64,000 nucleotides of DNA, taken from contig NC_090445.1 in assembly GCF_031143425.1 (NCBI RefSeq), positions 1,575,952,049 to 1,576,016,048 of the forward strand, written 5' to 3'. Shown here in pieces: positions 1-9,912 of the stretch (within the stretch, counting starts at the first letter, position 1; the number at the start of each line of letters is the position of its first letter). The notes under the pieces were generated by a model, which saw only the letters and a program-made list of their open reading frames with translations, ran no database searches and was not told the origin of the DNA. The DNA comes from Pleurodeles waltl (taxonomy: Eukaryota > Chordata > Amphibia > Caudata > Salamandridae). The translations under genes and the position numbers were made by a program.

Positions 1-149
1 TCCATGCAAAGCAAGTGGTTTGTGGATTCCACCCAGTTGTGTCCTAGGTCCCTGGGCCAATAGGGAAGGCATATCGTTATTCAACACATGATATGTCTGC
101 ACATGCAATCACTTGGCAGTGGGGCAGGCAGGAATATGCTTGCACTCAC

Positions 150-420
150 CCCCTTTGTGGCTGCTGCGCTACCCTCAAATGCCCATCAAGCTCTGTATAG
201 GCCATCGCCAGAATGCGGGCCATTATAGGGGTCATGGTCCGATGGGCACCCTGCCCACTTTGGGAGGACATTCCCGGCTGGGCCTCCCTGATCTTCTGGG
301 CCCAGCCACTCAGGTCCTCCCACCTTTTTCTGCAATGGGCTCTCCTCTGGCTGTGGACCCCCCAGGTCCGCATCTTCTTTGCGATGGCTCTCCATATTCC
401 CTTCGTTTGATGGCCTTGAC
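150..420 (-). CDS. MYB/SANT-like Harbinger accessory protein, exon 2 (copy A)
   Basis: A 271-nt exon bounded on the minus strand by an AG acceptor (422-421, after a pyrimidine-rich tract) and a GTGAGT donor (149-144). It encodes the recognition-helix half of a MYB/SANT-like domain, with the signature HCRKRWEDLSGWA common to Harbinger accessory proteins, then a Ser/Gly-rich linker and the segment MTPIMARILAMAYTELDGHL. In this superfamily the MYB-like partner helps carry the nuclease to transposon ends in the nucleus (family knowledge). Copy B has an exon of exactly the same length at 17913-18183 with the same splice sites, which supports the exon call. Upstream of HCRKRW, copy A is less clean: the frame from the acceptor needs a shift. 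Confidence 0.7.
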
Positions 421-2002
421 CTGCAAGGATGCAAAAGACAAATCAAGAGCTCCAGTTCACAAGTCCCATCCCAAAAGGTTGAGTCTCATACATGTTAGTA
501 ACATCAAGCCAGACGTTTACTCTCCAAGTGACACACATACAAGGGAAATGACTACAGACATACATTTCTCTATCTCCAGGCTAATCCACTGCCCTGCTCA
601 GACCCTACCATGACTAAGAAAGCTTACTGACATCATGTAGGCCATGCTCTAGCAATCTGACTTAGATGTGAGCTACTGTGAGACATCACACCTCTGTTGC
701 TTCTGAAGGGTAAACTCCTTAGGAATGAATGAACAAACATATTCACACTATGTGAGAATGACTCTCTGCATGTAGTCCCTACAGGCAACTGCCAGATTAC
801 AAACTCCCACATTACACATGGGTAACAATTGACTGGCATGGTGGGTACAGAAAGTGTCTACTCTGTCCATGTGTGGACATGTGGCGTAACAAATGCAGAC
901 TTATGCCACTTCAGGGGGTGGGGTTCTATGTTATGTACCTATACAACAGAACACTCCTTTGAACATATGTGTCCATCCTGCCGAGATAACATCCAACAAA
1001 CAAAGGCATACATTGTACAGTTTCTGCTATGTGACCAAGCTTCTACCTCACATATCGTGGCCTCCCAGGAATCAACACACTGTCTGCACTGTGTGAATGT
1101 CATTTATTCAATAAGCCTGCACAGGACAACTATGACCCGTGGGAAGGTGAAAACAGGGCTGTGGGGATAAGATACCTGTCATGAGTCAAAAACACACATT
1201 GATAATGATCCTAAATGCACATGTGGACTAGATTTGTATTTTGTCGCTGTACCCATTCCTAATCCGATCAAAGGAATGAGGCATTTTGGGCAGGATTTTA
1301 CATCAGAGCCTCACGTTACCCACATGACAGGATCTGCTGGGGTACAGGGAGTGGGCACAACGCCACAGTTATATTGCCACAGTGACTCTACTGCAGCGTA
1401 AACTAGGACCCAAGCTGGAAGATACACGTGACAGGCCCTGGTCTCTGCAGGCTGAGCAGACTGAACCTACATGACACTCATTCTCATCATTTTCATGCAT
1501 GCCATTACATCCTGTAGTCAACAGCAAATTGGCATGTGGTGTGTGTGGCAACCTGAAGGGCAGAGTGAGTCATGATATGCCTTCCAAACAGCAGTTTATC
1601 AAGGGCAGATGTGTAAAGAAATCTCTGTGGCACTATACACATTGCTCACATTACTCACAACTGACTACATGCATACTCAGCTGATGCAGTCACGCACATA
1701 CATGTTGTCTGACATATACAACAATCATGAGGAAAGAGATGTTAGTGCATGGCAGTAATGTCTCCTCGCCTAGTTAGGTACATTCAACAAAAGGAGGATC
1801 TAGGAACCCAAAAAACCCACACTGAATGAACTTTACATATGGCCCCGGCCACAAAACCTGCCATTGTCCCTCCCATTGATTACACTCAGACTGCATCTAC
1901 AGGCACACGAGTAGTCAAACTGCCACACATAGCCACATTCTAGCCTGTGAGGAGGGAAATGATGGTGAAGTACAGAGAAAAATGTGCACATGAGGTACTT
2001 AC
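421..2002 (-). other. Intron of the MYB-like gene, copy A
   Basis: Lies between the GTAAGTACC donor at 2002 and the acceptor at 421 on the minus strand. The inverted counterpart 16350-17912 aligns along its whole length and contains no open frame shared by both copies, so short ORFs here are taken as chance. Confidence 0.5.
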
Positions 2003-2093
2003 CTGCTCCTCTTGTGCACCATAGCGATCTTCATACAGGGGTAGGACCTCGTCCACTAGCCTCTCCAGCTCCTCTGGAGAGAAGGCAGGGGCC
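2003..2093 (-). CDS. MYB/SANT-like Harbinger accessory protein, exon 1 end (copy A)
   Basis: Read on the minus strand this encodes APAFSPEELERLVDEVLPLY, the first helix of a MYB/SANT-like domain, followed by EDRYGAQEEQ and a perfect GTAAGT donor at 2002. It matches 16259-16349 of copy B, where a 7-bp insertion breaks the frame. The start of the exon and the initiator Met are not resolved: the preceding 90 bp fits better in another frame. Confidence 0.6.
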
Positions 2094-2894
2094 CTATGAC
2101 CTGCTGGACATCCTCCCAGAGGTGGTACACAGCTGCCCAGGTATTGAAGGTCCCCCTGTCAGCAGTGTCAGGAGTCAAGTGAGTGATTCTGCAGAACATA
2201 GCGATCGTGTCTCCCACATACGCGGTCATCAGCAACTGCGGACAGAGCCATTGGCCGTGACCACTTCTGGCAACAATGTTAGCTTATGGCTGTGTCCGCC
2301 ACGGTTGCAACCACCTGCCGCCATGATGGCTTCCACCAGCGGGCGTGGACGGTTCTTAACACCCAGTGGAGTAAGTGAGGCAGCCACTGTTTTAGATGCC
2401 TGAAATGTGGCATTAGGGCTTCAAAAACTTAATCACACCTCCAAAAATGTTATTTTGAGCTCTCAATCATGCTTATCCTGTCTTGTCACATAGTTCCTAC
2501 TACTCAAACTCTATTGTAGTATGCTGTAAGGTACAGATAGCATTTAACAGTGAAGCAGAGTCTACAACCACCGAAGGTAATTTTCGAGGTTGGGATATCC
2601 AGTCACATTTCGAGGGGCAATTATGGTGCACATATTTTAGTTTAGCCCAGATACATGTTGTGGACACATGTGGAATACTATGGGGTTACATGTGACCATT
2701 GTGTTATTAGCATCTGTGATGTGTACTGTTTGCCATGTCTATCTAAAATGCCTTGCCACATGGTATCATTGACATGCATCATGTATGTAGGTGGGGACAC
2801 AATGAATAATGTTAGAACTCATTTCTTGTCATACATAGGTACCCAGGGAGAGGGAGGATGCGACAACCACCTGTCTACCGTCCTCTGCCAGACC
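2094..2894. promoter_or_regulatory. Divergent intergenic region between MYB-like and nuclease genes (copy A)
   Basis: Separates the minus-strand MYB exon 1 from the plus-strand nuclease coding region and is conserved as an inverted copy at 8385-8629 plus 15702-16258. The layout implies a shared bidirectional promoter and 5' exons, but I see no convincing TATA box or initiator. The 5' end of the nuclease gene may begin inside this span. Confidence 0.35.
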
Positions 2895-3945
2895 TTCAGA
2901 CCAAGGAAGAATGACACATCATCCTCCTGTATTGTCAGAATTGGCAAACAATAGTGGACATGTCATCAGTTGGAGCCAGATCTAAAGCCAGCTATTAGAT
3001 ATCCAACAAGCATACCACCCATTGTACAAGTCATGTCAGTATTGCACTTCCTAGCTACAGGGTCCACCCACACATACAGTGGCCCTGTCGGCTGGCATGT
3101 CCCAACCTATGTTCAAACTGGTGTTGAAGAATGTCCTCTCAGCAATTTTGAAACACCTTGACAGCTACATTCAGTTTCCACAAGATCAGGATTTGGCCCA
3201 TTTGAAGGGTGACTTTTAAGGATTTGAACGCACCCCACATGTGGTGGTGCCATTGATGGCACACTTGTTGGCTTGGTCCCACTGTATACCTATGACAAGT
3301 ATACAGCAACAGAAAGAACTTCTATTCCATCAACCTGCATGTTTGGCGTATCTCTACATTTCACAGGTCTGTGCCCATTATCTGGTTTCGGCCCATGATT
3401 CCTTCACAATGCGGAACAGCACGGTACCCCCAGCTGATGTCACAACTGTACCCAGAGAGGGCCTGGCTGATTGGTAAATCACATCTATCCTGTTTGTGTG
3501 TGTGCAATGTCTTGTGCTAAAATCCTGAAAAGAGGAGCTCATTGTTGTACATATGTCCCATTCCTTAACAGGAGACTCTGCATATTCAAACCGTCTTTGG
3601 TTGTTGACGCCAATAAGGAATCCAACTACGCCAGAGGAAGTCTGCTTCAATGAGGCCCATGAAGCACTCAGCGGGTAGTGAAGTGAGCTTTTGGGCTCCT
3701 GAAGGCCAGATTTAGGTCTATAGACAAGGCAGGTGGAGCCCTCCTCTACTCTCCTGGGAAAGTGTGTCAGATCACTGTGGCATGCTGCATGCTCCACAAC
3801 ATTGCCCTGTGGAAGTATTTCCAATACATACCAGAGGAGGGGCAGCCTGCAGTGCCACCGGGTGAGACTCATGAAATGCCAAGTGCGGATGACAGTGGTG
3901 AACAGGAAGGATCTGACTTGCGGGGGGGGTCTCATCAATAGCTAG
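2895..3945 (+). pseudogene. HARBI1-like transposase nuclease (copy A), frameshifted
   Basis: Reading in pieces gives a HARBI1/DDE_4-type nuclease: LEPDLKPAIRYPTSIPPIVQV near 2970-3040, then LHFLATGS, then an IDGT-like element near 3250 (first DDE-type acidic block), then CAHY.VSAHDSFTMRNSTVPP near 3370-3430, then ERAWLIGDSAYS spanning a small intron, then the conserved C-terminal part LLKARFR, SPGKVCQITVACCMLHNIAL near 3690-3810, ending at the tag at 3943. Frame changes occur in at least four places, including within the MRNSTVPP to ERAWLIG stretch and at a run of eight G near 3923, so this copy is inactive. The enzyme family cuts and joins DNA at transposon ends. Copy B on the minus strand has the same gene. 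Confidence 0.8.
3474..3571 (+). other. 98-bp phase-1 intron in HARBI1-like gene (copy A)
   Basis: Donor G/GTAAAT and acceptor TTCCTTAACAG. Splicing joins ERAWLIG to GDSAYS in frame across the motif typical of HARBI1 nucleases; without it the frame runs into a stop. Copy B has an intron of identical length at the same point with a better donor (GTAAGT). Confidence 0.75.
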
Positions 3946-3954
3946 TTTTCTTGA

Positions 3955-5100
3955 GTGTAAGTGTGTCAGGTGACATAATGACTGTGACTTTACGAAGAAC
4001 TGTATGTGTTAGTATGTGTGGAATAGAGTGTTTTGGCTATACCTGGGGAGATAATACTGTGCAATATTCAGCCATAGGGCGCTTGAAGGGTTAGCCTTTG
4101 AGAAATCTCCACCTGGGTGTAGCTACTTTGTTTGTATCAGCCTTGTTGCAATGTAATTTCCTTTACCGATGCTTGCCACATGATTTGTGTAATAAGATTT
4201 TTTTTTGAGCCCATACTCCTTGTTTTGTCTTTGTACAGGTACCTTCCCAATGAAATCGTCATGTGGACATTTCAGAGTTGTGACATTGACAAGTATCTGA
4301 TGCTGTTCCGACATAGGAAGTGGACATGGATTGTTCCAGGTAGTATAGGTCACAGATTTGGTGTGAATGAGCACTGTGCCAAGGCAGCTTGAACAGTGTT
4401 TGTGTGGAAGGACAGAAGTGCACATTGGACTTGTTTATTGTGCTGTGTTGGGCTGATTGCATCGTGTGTGATCATGTGGCCATGAAATACGTTGTCATCA
4501 AGTGCAAGCAAGGCATTCACCCTTCACATAGGCTAAACACTTTTCTTCTATGACCTGTATGTAGCTGTAGATGTCATAATTGCAGGCCACAGTGCCTGTA
4601 TCACAACAGTGACATATGTTTGTGTCATACCACCAGATGTATGGTCGATGGATTATGATGGACTTGTGATCATGGACTGTTCTACTGCTCTCTGTCAGTA
4701 CCTTGGATTATGTGACGTTGGATTACTTTGGTTTGGAAAGTGATAACGCTCAAGCTGGTGACACCCTTTACTTTTCTGTTTGCCTATTCTACAGGACAGT
4801 CTCTGACAAGGCCCTTCCTTCCGTGGTCTGGGGGACTGTACCTTGGTATGTGTACCTTGACACAATATGCATCAGACATTCTTGGCTATGACAGTCTAGA
4901 CATATGGACAGCATATGTGCTATACAGTGAAATAAAATGTTTAATGTGACCAGACACTTGTAGCAATGTGTTTGTGTGTGTTAGTAGTGATTCTTAGCAG
5001 GACACTGTACCTGTAACATATTCCTCCTTGCATTAGCATCTTGCGTCTTTCTCATTTGCTTCATGTCTACCTAGCAAAATCTAGAACAGAAGCAAGCTGA
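3955..5100 (+). other. 3' untranslated/terminal part of copy A, no gene
   Basis: T/G-rich sequence with no convincing reading frame. It is not shared with copy B, whose homology ends at the nuclease stop codon. Confidence 0.4.
4931..4936 (+). promoter_or_regulatory. Poly(A) signal AATAAA, plus strand
   Basis: AATAAA followed within 45 bp by a T/G-rich stretch (tgtgtttgtgtgtg). It suits the 3' end of the plus-strand Harbinger nuclease transcript. Confidence 0.45.
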
Positions 5101-5122
5101 AACTGACTTTGTGATAGGTGGA

Positions 5123-5128
5123 TTTATT
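5123..5128 (-). promoter_or_regulatory. Poly(A) signal AATAAA, minus strand
   Basis: Reverse-strand AATAAA about 190 bp downstream of the minus-strand coding segment that ends at 5312. With the signal at 4931 it makes a convergent pair of transcript ends 190 bp apart. Confidence 0.45.
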
Positions 5129-5311
5129 GAAAATATGTGCATAAAATAATATTGGAGCATGGTTGAAAAGAACAATGAAGAGTTCAGTCATGGTGGATGA
5201 AATCATTGGCGTCAATGCCACACCTTTGTAAGTCCAAAGTCCAGTGTACTCCTCCCATTGGAAATGGAAGATGGTTTGAGAACAGTCAAGAGTGAATACA
5301 AAGGAGACCCT

Positions 5312-6173
5312 TTAGGAAGAGGTTACTTGCTGAAAGTGGTGGGCGTCTTGCCAGCTGCACCTCCCTGAGTCTACGCTGGATGTCCCCGCTTGCGTGGGGG
5401 GAGGAGGTTCTGCTGCAACATAGGCAGGGATGTCTGGGGAGGATTCTTCCCCTGACAGGACCATCCTTCCAGTGGCTGACACCAATGAAAGATCTTGTCT
5501 TGTTGCACCAAAGAAAGAGGTAGAATGTTGTGGACGATCCCTGATTAGGGTAGTGTTAATCTCCCTCAACACCCCTGTTAGGGAGGCCATGTTGGTATTG
5601 TGGGCCTCCCACTACTCATGCATATCCCGATGCATGACGCTCTGCAGCTGCTTAATCTCCTGGAGTTCTGCAAGTATCTGTCCCATCACTCATTGGGATT
5701 CCTGATAGAGCCCCAAGACGTGGGTGATGGTGTCCTGGCCTGGAGCATTCTCAGTGGCCTTACCCCGATGGCCCACAACATCCCTCCCACGCACCCTCCC
5801 CCCACGGGCCTGTGCCTTTGCTGCCGAGAACCCCCTCCCACTTATCCAGGACTATCACTGTCCAAGGTGTTGTGCTGCGACTCAGGATCCTGGACTAGGG
5901 GGCACAAGATGGTGGACACTGTCCTAGGGACACGTGTTGGGGGGAGAATGGCTGCCTGTGGTGTTGAGACAATCCAGTTGGAAGTGTTGACATGGGCACA
6001 GTGAGACTCACTGTTGGTGTCTGACCAGGTTGTCCAGATGGGCCAAAACCTTCCACCACGTCCAGACACCCAGGAGTGTCTTTTTCACTGAGGGCTTTAT
6101 CCATGGGGGTAGTGGCAGTCTCTTCTGTGGCCTCTGTGTGCCAGTGGCAGGTCAACCTGTTGGTGTGAAGCAT
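5312..6173 (-). pseudogene. Minus-strand C-terminal coding segment, probable Harbinger-type accessory protein
   Basis: Two minus-strand frames form one plausible C-terminal exon. The upstream part (6173-5895) is Ser/Thr/Pro-rich and low in order. The downstream part reads MGQILAELQEIKQLQSVMHR, a helix/coiled-coil-like stretch near 5640-5690, then SLTGVLREINTTLIRDRPQ and a Ser-rich tail with stop at 5312. This composition (disordered linker, short amphipathic helix, disordered tail) resembles C-terminal parts of MYB/SANT-like Harbinger partners, but that is inference. At least one frame change and two stops separate the parts. It differs from the corresponding tail in copy B (19644-20818), so it would come from a third element. 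Confidence 0.4.
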
Positions 6174-6179
6174 ACAAGG

Positions 6180-6670
6180 TTACTGGTTGTATTGTGACAT
6201 CTATCTTTAAATGTTTCCAGTGACATTTTGCAAAAACCCTGTACGTAGTTGATTTTCATGGTATCCTGTTGTGACAGGTACCCATGCTATTGGTTGCATT
6301 GACCTGACATTTGTGAATGATGCCAATTCCACTTAAGTCAAGCAGCTGCTGAAAAGTGCAGGCCATTAGCACTTGGGAGGATGGGCTGAGAATTACATCT
6401 TGCCACCAGAACAGGCAAAAGTGTGGCTAGGCAAGATGTGGCTATGACCATTTTGAGGCCTAGTTGATTGATATGCAGACAGCCCCAGGACTTTGTTGTA
6501 TGTGTGATTGGAGTCATCATGTGGTCAGTGCTTTGTGAATGTGTCTGCTGCCAATACCATTCTGGTAATGCATCTTGAGGCCTTTGGGATCCTTGTTTTT
6601 CACACGGTAAGGTGTCCTTCCTGCCCTTAATATTTTCATCTTGTGTCAGCATGTCAAGATGGAGCGAGGT
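6180..6670. other. No gene seen
   Basis: Sequence between the minus-strand coding tail and the 155-bp repeat array. Reading frames here are short, without a recognisable domain. Confidence 0.4.
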
Positions 6671-6679
6671 AGCAAGACA

Positions 6680-7330
6680 TATCTCTGAGTTGAGTGCCAG
6701 GAGGCACTGTTACTTTACTCCACTCTGGCAGCCCTGTGTCTTCTTCTCCAAATACCCTTGTTTGTGAGCTCCCAATTGTGGTGTACTCACCTGCCTGGGA
6801 GGATAACATATGAATAGTGCATTCAGTACAAGGACTGACATGATTGCTAAGCCCAGGAGGCACTTTTACTGTTACTCGATACAGCCAGCCCTGTATCCTC
6901 TTCTCCAAATTCCCTTGTTTGTGAGCTCCCAATTGTGGTGTACTCACCTGGGAGGATAACATATGAATAGTGTTTTCAGTATAGGGACTGACATGACGGC
7001 TAAGTCCAGGGGGCACTGGTACTGTTACTCCACAGAGCCATCCCTGTGTCCTCTTCTCTAAACACCCTTGTTTGTGAACTCCCATTTGTAGTGTACTCAC
7101 ATGGGAGGATAACACATGAATAGTGTGTGTACCAGAGGGAATGCCATGGCTGCAGCTCACAGCAGGAACTGCATCTCTAACTCCAAACACCAGCACAGTG
7201 TTCTCTTGTCCAAAGAACACTGTTTGTCAAATCCCAAATGAAGTTTACTCACCTGGAGGAATAATATTTGTCACGTATTGGGGAGTAGTGAGAGTGACAG
7301 GACTGCAACTCTCAGCAGGCACTGTATCTG
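6680..7330. repeat. Four tandem units of about 155 bp
   Basis: The block containing CCCTTGTTTGTGAGCTCCCA recurs at 6755, 6912 and 7065, with a more diverged fourth at about 7218: spacings 157, 153 and about 155 bp. Each unit has, on the minus strand, CCTCCCAG or CCTCCAG followed by GTGAGTA, a good 5' splice site. A 188-codon minus-strand frame (7220-6654) stays open through three units and repeats a peptide block beginning TIHMLSSQVS. The array sits directly downstream of the copy B nuclease gene. Confidence 0.8.
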
Positions 7331-7351
7331 TAACTAATTTTCAAGAAAAGT

Positions 7352-8400
7352 AGCTATTGATGAGATCCCCCCGCAAGCCAGATGCTTCCTCTTCACCACT
7401 GTCATCATCACTTGGCATTCCATGAGTCTCACGCGGTGGCACTGCAGGCTGCCCCTCCTCTGGTATGTATAGGATATTCTTCCACAGCGCAATGTTGTGG
7501 AGCATGCAGCATGCCACAGTGATCTGACACACTTTACCAGATGAGTAGAGGAGGGCTCCACCTGCCTTGGCTAGACACCTAAATCTGGCCTTCAGGAGCC
7601 CAAAAGCCCACTTCACTACCCGCTGTGTTCTTCATGGGCCTCATTGAAGCAGACTTCCTCTGGCGTAGTTGGATTCCTTATTGGCATCAGCAACCAAAGA
7701 CGGTTTGAATATGCAGAGTCCCCTGTTAAGGGATGGGACATATGTACAACAATGAGCTCCTCTTTTCAGGATTGTAGCACAAGACATTGCACACACACAT
7801 ACAGGATAGATGCGACTTACCAATCAGCCAGGCCCTCTCTGGGTACAGTTGTGACATCAGCTGGGGGTACCGTGCTGTTCCGCATTATGAAGGAATCATG
7901 GGCCAAACCCAGATAATGGGCACAGACCTGTGAAATGTAGCGATACGTCAAACATGCACGTTGATGGAATAGAAGTTTTTTCTGTTGCTGGATACTTGTC
8001 ATTGGCATGCGGTGGGACCAAGCCAACAAGAGTGCCATCAATGGCCCCACCACATGTGAGGTGCGTGCAAATCCTTAAAAGTCACCCTTCACATGGGCCA
8101 AATCCTGAATGTAGCTGTCAAGGTGTTTCAAAATTGCTGAGAGGACAGCCTTCAACACCAGATTGAACATAGGTTGGGACATGCCAGCTGACAGGGCCAC
8201 TGTATGTTGGAAGGACCCTGTGGCTAGGAAGTGCAATTCTGACATGACTTGTACAATGGGTGGTATGCTTGTTGGATAACTAATAGCTGGCTTTAGATCT
8301 GGCTCCAACTGATGACATATGTCCACTATTGTTTGCCAAGTCTGACAATACAGGAGGCTAATGTGTCATTCTTCCATGGTCTGAAGGTCTGGCAGAGGAC
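7352..8400 (-). pseudogene. HARBI1-like transposase nuclease (copy B), frameshifted
   Basis: The minus strand reads SLLYCQ then ICHQLEPDLKPAISYPTSIP, LHFLATGSFQHTVALSAGMS, LKAVLSAILKHLDSYIQ near 8340-8090, then SAHDSFIMRNSTVPPADV near 7880, then across a 98-bp intron into GDSAY, and the C-terminal block FGLLKARFRCL, SGKVCQITVACCMLHNIALW near 7600-7490, ending GDLIN. It is better preserved than copy A in the N-terminal helical part but still carries frame changes. It is the DDE-type nuclease of the Harbinger superfamily, partner of the divergent MYB-like gene across the L1. Confidence 0.8.
7723..7820 (-). other. 98-bp phase-1 intron in HARBI1-like gene (copy B)
   Basis: Minus-strand donor G/GTAAGT at 7820 and acceptor CCCTTAACAG ending at 7723. 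Position, phase and length are the same as in copy A, so the intron belongs to the family rather than to one damaged copy. Confidence 0.75.
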
Positions 8401-8610
8401 GGTAGACAGGTGGTTGTCACATCCTCCCTCTCCCTAGGTACCTATGTATGACAAGAAATGAGTTCTAACATTAGTCATAGTGTCCCCCCTACATAGATGA
8501 TGCATGTCAATGATACCATGTGGCAAGGCATTTTAGATAGACATGGCAAACATTACACATCACAGCTGCTAATAACACAACGATCACATGTAACCCCCAA
8601 AGTATTTCAC

Positions 8611-8629
8611 AAGTGTCCATAACATGTAT
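8611..8629. repeat. Target-site duplication, 5' copy (L1)
   Basis: AAGTGTCCATAACATGTAT, 19 bp, directly before the GC-rich start of the L1. The 3' copy is at 15683 and differs at one base (T to C). Copy A has the single uninterrupted site in inverse orientation near 2653-2671. Confidence 0.9.
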
Positions 8630-9912
8630 GGGGTGTGGCCAAGGGCCTGGAGATGGCGCACGCCTAAATCCCACGCTCCGGAGGGGCCGACTTGGAAGTC
8701 GTCCAGAAGCGTGCCATCTCCGGGCCGATTCGGGCTCAATCGAGAGCGCCGAGCTGGGGACCGGACCGGGAGCTGCTGTGCCCTTGCAGCGACTCCGGGA
8801 GGAGTTTTAGGCCGGGAGCGGGCCGACCGGACGGAGAGGGACCGGCGGCCTAGCTCCGTGATTGGATCCGCGGCCTCGATTTGTAGGGCGTGCCGCCGCG
8901 GAGCAGGGGCGGTCGGCCTGGAGGCAGCCTGGACCCCAGCCGGGTCTCCCTGCTGCCCCGGAGGCGCTGGGGTGGCCGGTGGGGGCCTGGGGGACTCGCC
9001 CTTGGAAGCAGAGGGGCAGCGCTGCAGTGGGATGCGAGTGCGGCCCCTGTAAACGCTGGGGCTGGCCCGTGAAGACGCCGGGAGGCGGTGTGGCCCTGAG
9101 ACTGAGCCGGGCCGGAACCGGCGACCGATTTGGCAAGTAAGGGCAAGTACCCAATGTGTGCAGCGAGCAGCGAAGGACCCGGCGGTCGGGGGACCCCGAG
9201 GGGCCCCTGGGTGCCGTTGCGAGGCCATTGGAGGCCGGTGACGCGCGGAGGAGTGGGCGCGGCTTGGGGCTGAAAACAACCCACAACCGCATCAAGCTGT
9301 GGCCCCCCGGGGCTTGGCTGGGAATGGGGGGAGGCCGACCCCCCGGATGGGAATCTACCGGCAAGGGACAGTGAAAGCTCTGAGAAGGCATCGAGGGAGA
9401 AGGTGAACCCCACAAAGGAAGCAGAGGGTGGATTGTTCTGGCTGGTGGAGACTGCGGACCGCCTCGGATGCCTCGGGACGCCGGTGCCCCACTGTGCACT
9501 GTTGGAACCCAAGGGGTGAGTGTGCAAGTATATTCGGGAAGCTGGCGATACAGGGGGAACAGCGAAGAGGTGGCTGAGATACCGCGGGGAAGGTCGACCG
9601 AACCGACTCCACATCGCACTAAGGGGCCCGAGTAGAGGGGCGGAACACTAATCACGCAGTGCGTGGCAGAGCGAGCAAGTCCATTGGAGCTGAAAAGAGC
9701 GACAGGTGACCTCGAACCGTCAGCCGATGGTTCCCGGCTGCGTGACCGGAACTCAGTGGTGACCGGCTGGGTGGCTGGAACTTACTTCGGTCCACCTGGG
9801 GGACATGGAGCGTCCAACGGAGACCAAGGAGTGGCGCCAGGGACGGAGTGGCACACACGATAATGCCTGAATCATTGCCGGGGCCCCCGGGGTGTGACCC
9901 CTGACTCACCTG
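8630..9912 (+). promoter_or_regulatory. L1 5' UTR, GC- and CpG-rich
   Basis: Begins GGGGTGTGGCCAAGGGCCTGG right after the target duplication and is rich in GC and CpG up to the ORF1 start. L1 5' UTRs carry the internal promoter. Long frames occur here on both strands (for instance 9655-8807 minus), as expected in GC-rich DNA; they show no known domain and I do not call them genes. Confidence 0.75.

Larger units (their letters stand above)
1..4960 (+). mobile_element. PIF/Harbinger DNA transposon, copy A (left end outside window)
   Basis: Carries a HARBI1-type nuclease gene on the plus strand (about 2895-3945) and exons of a MYB/SANT-like protein on the minus strand (2093-2003, then 420-150), so the two genes diverge from about 2100-2890. 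The first 3.95 kb is an inverted copy of 7336-8629 plus 15702-18400; for example the segment at 1-70 is found reversed near 18335-18400. Homology with copy B stops just after the nuclease stop codon, near 3954. The right boundary is set by a plus-strand poly(A) signal at 4931 and is approximate; no terminal inverted repeat was identified. The left end lies outside the window. Harbinger assignment is firm; exact ends are not. Confidence 0.75.

Noticed and set aside
8807..9655. 282-codon minus-strand frame in GC-rich DNA
   Set aside because: Lies entirely inside the L1 5' UTR, overlaps a second long minus frame in another phase, is Pro/Ser/Arg-rich without a domain, and is what GC-rich DNA with few stops produces.
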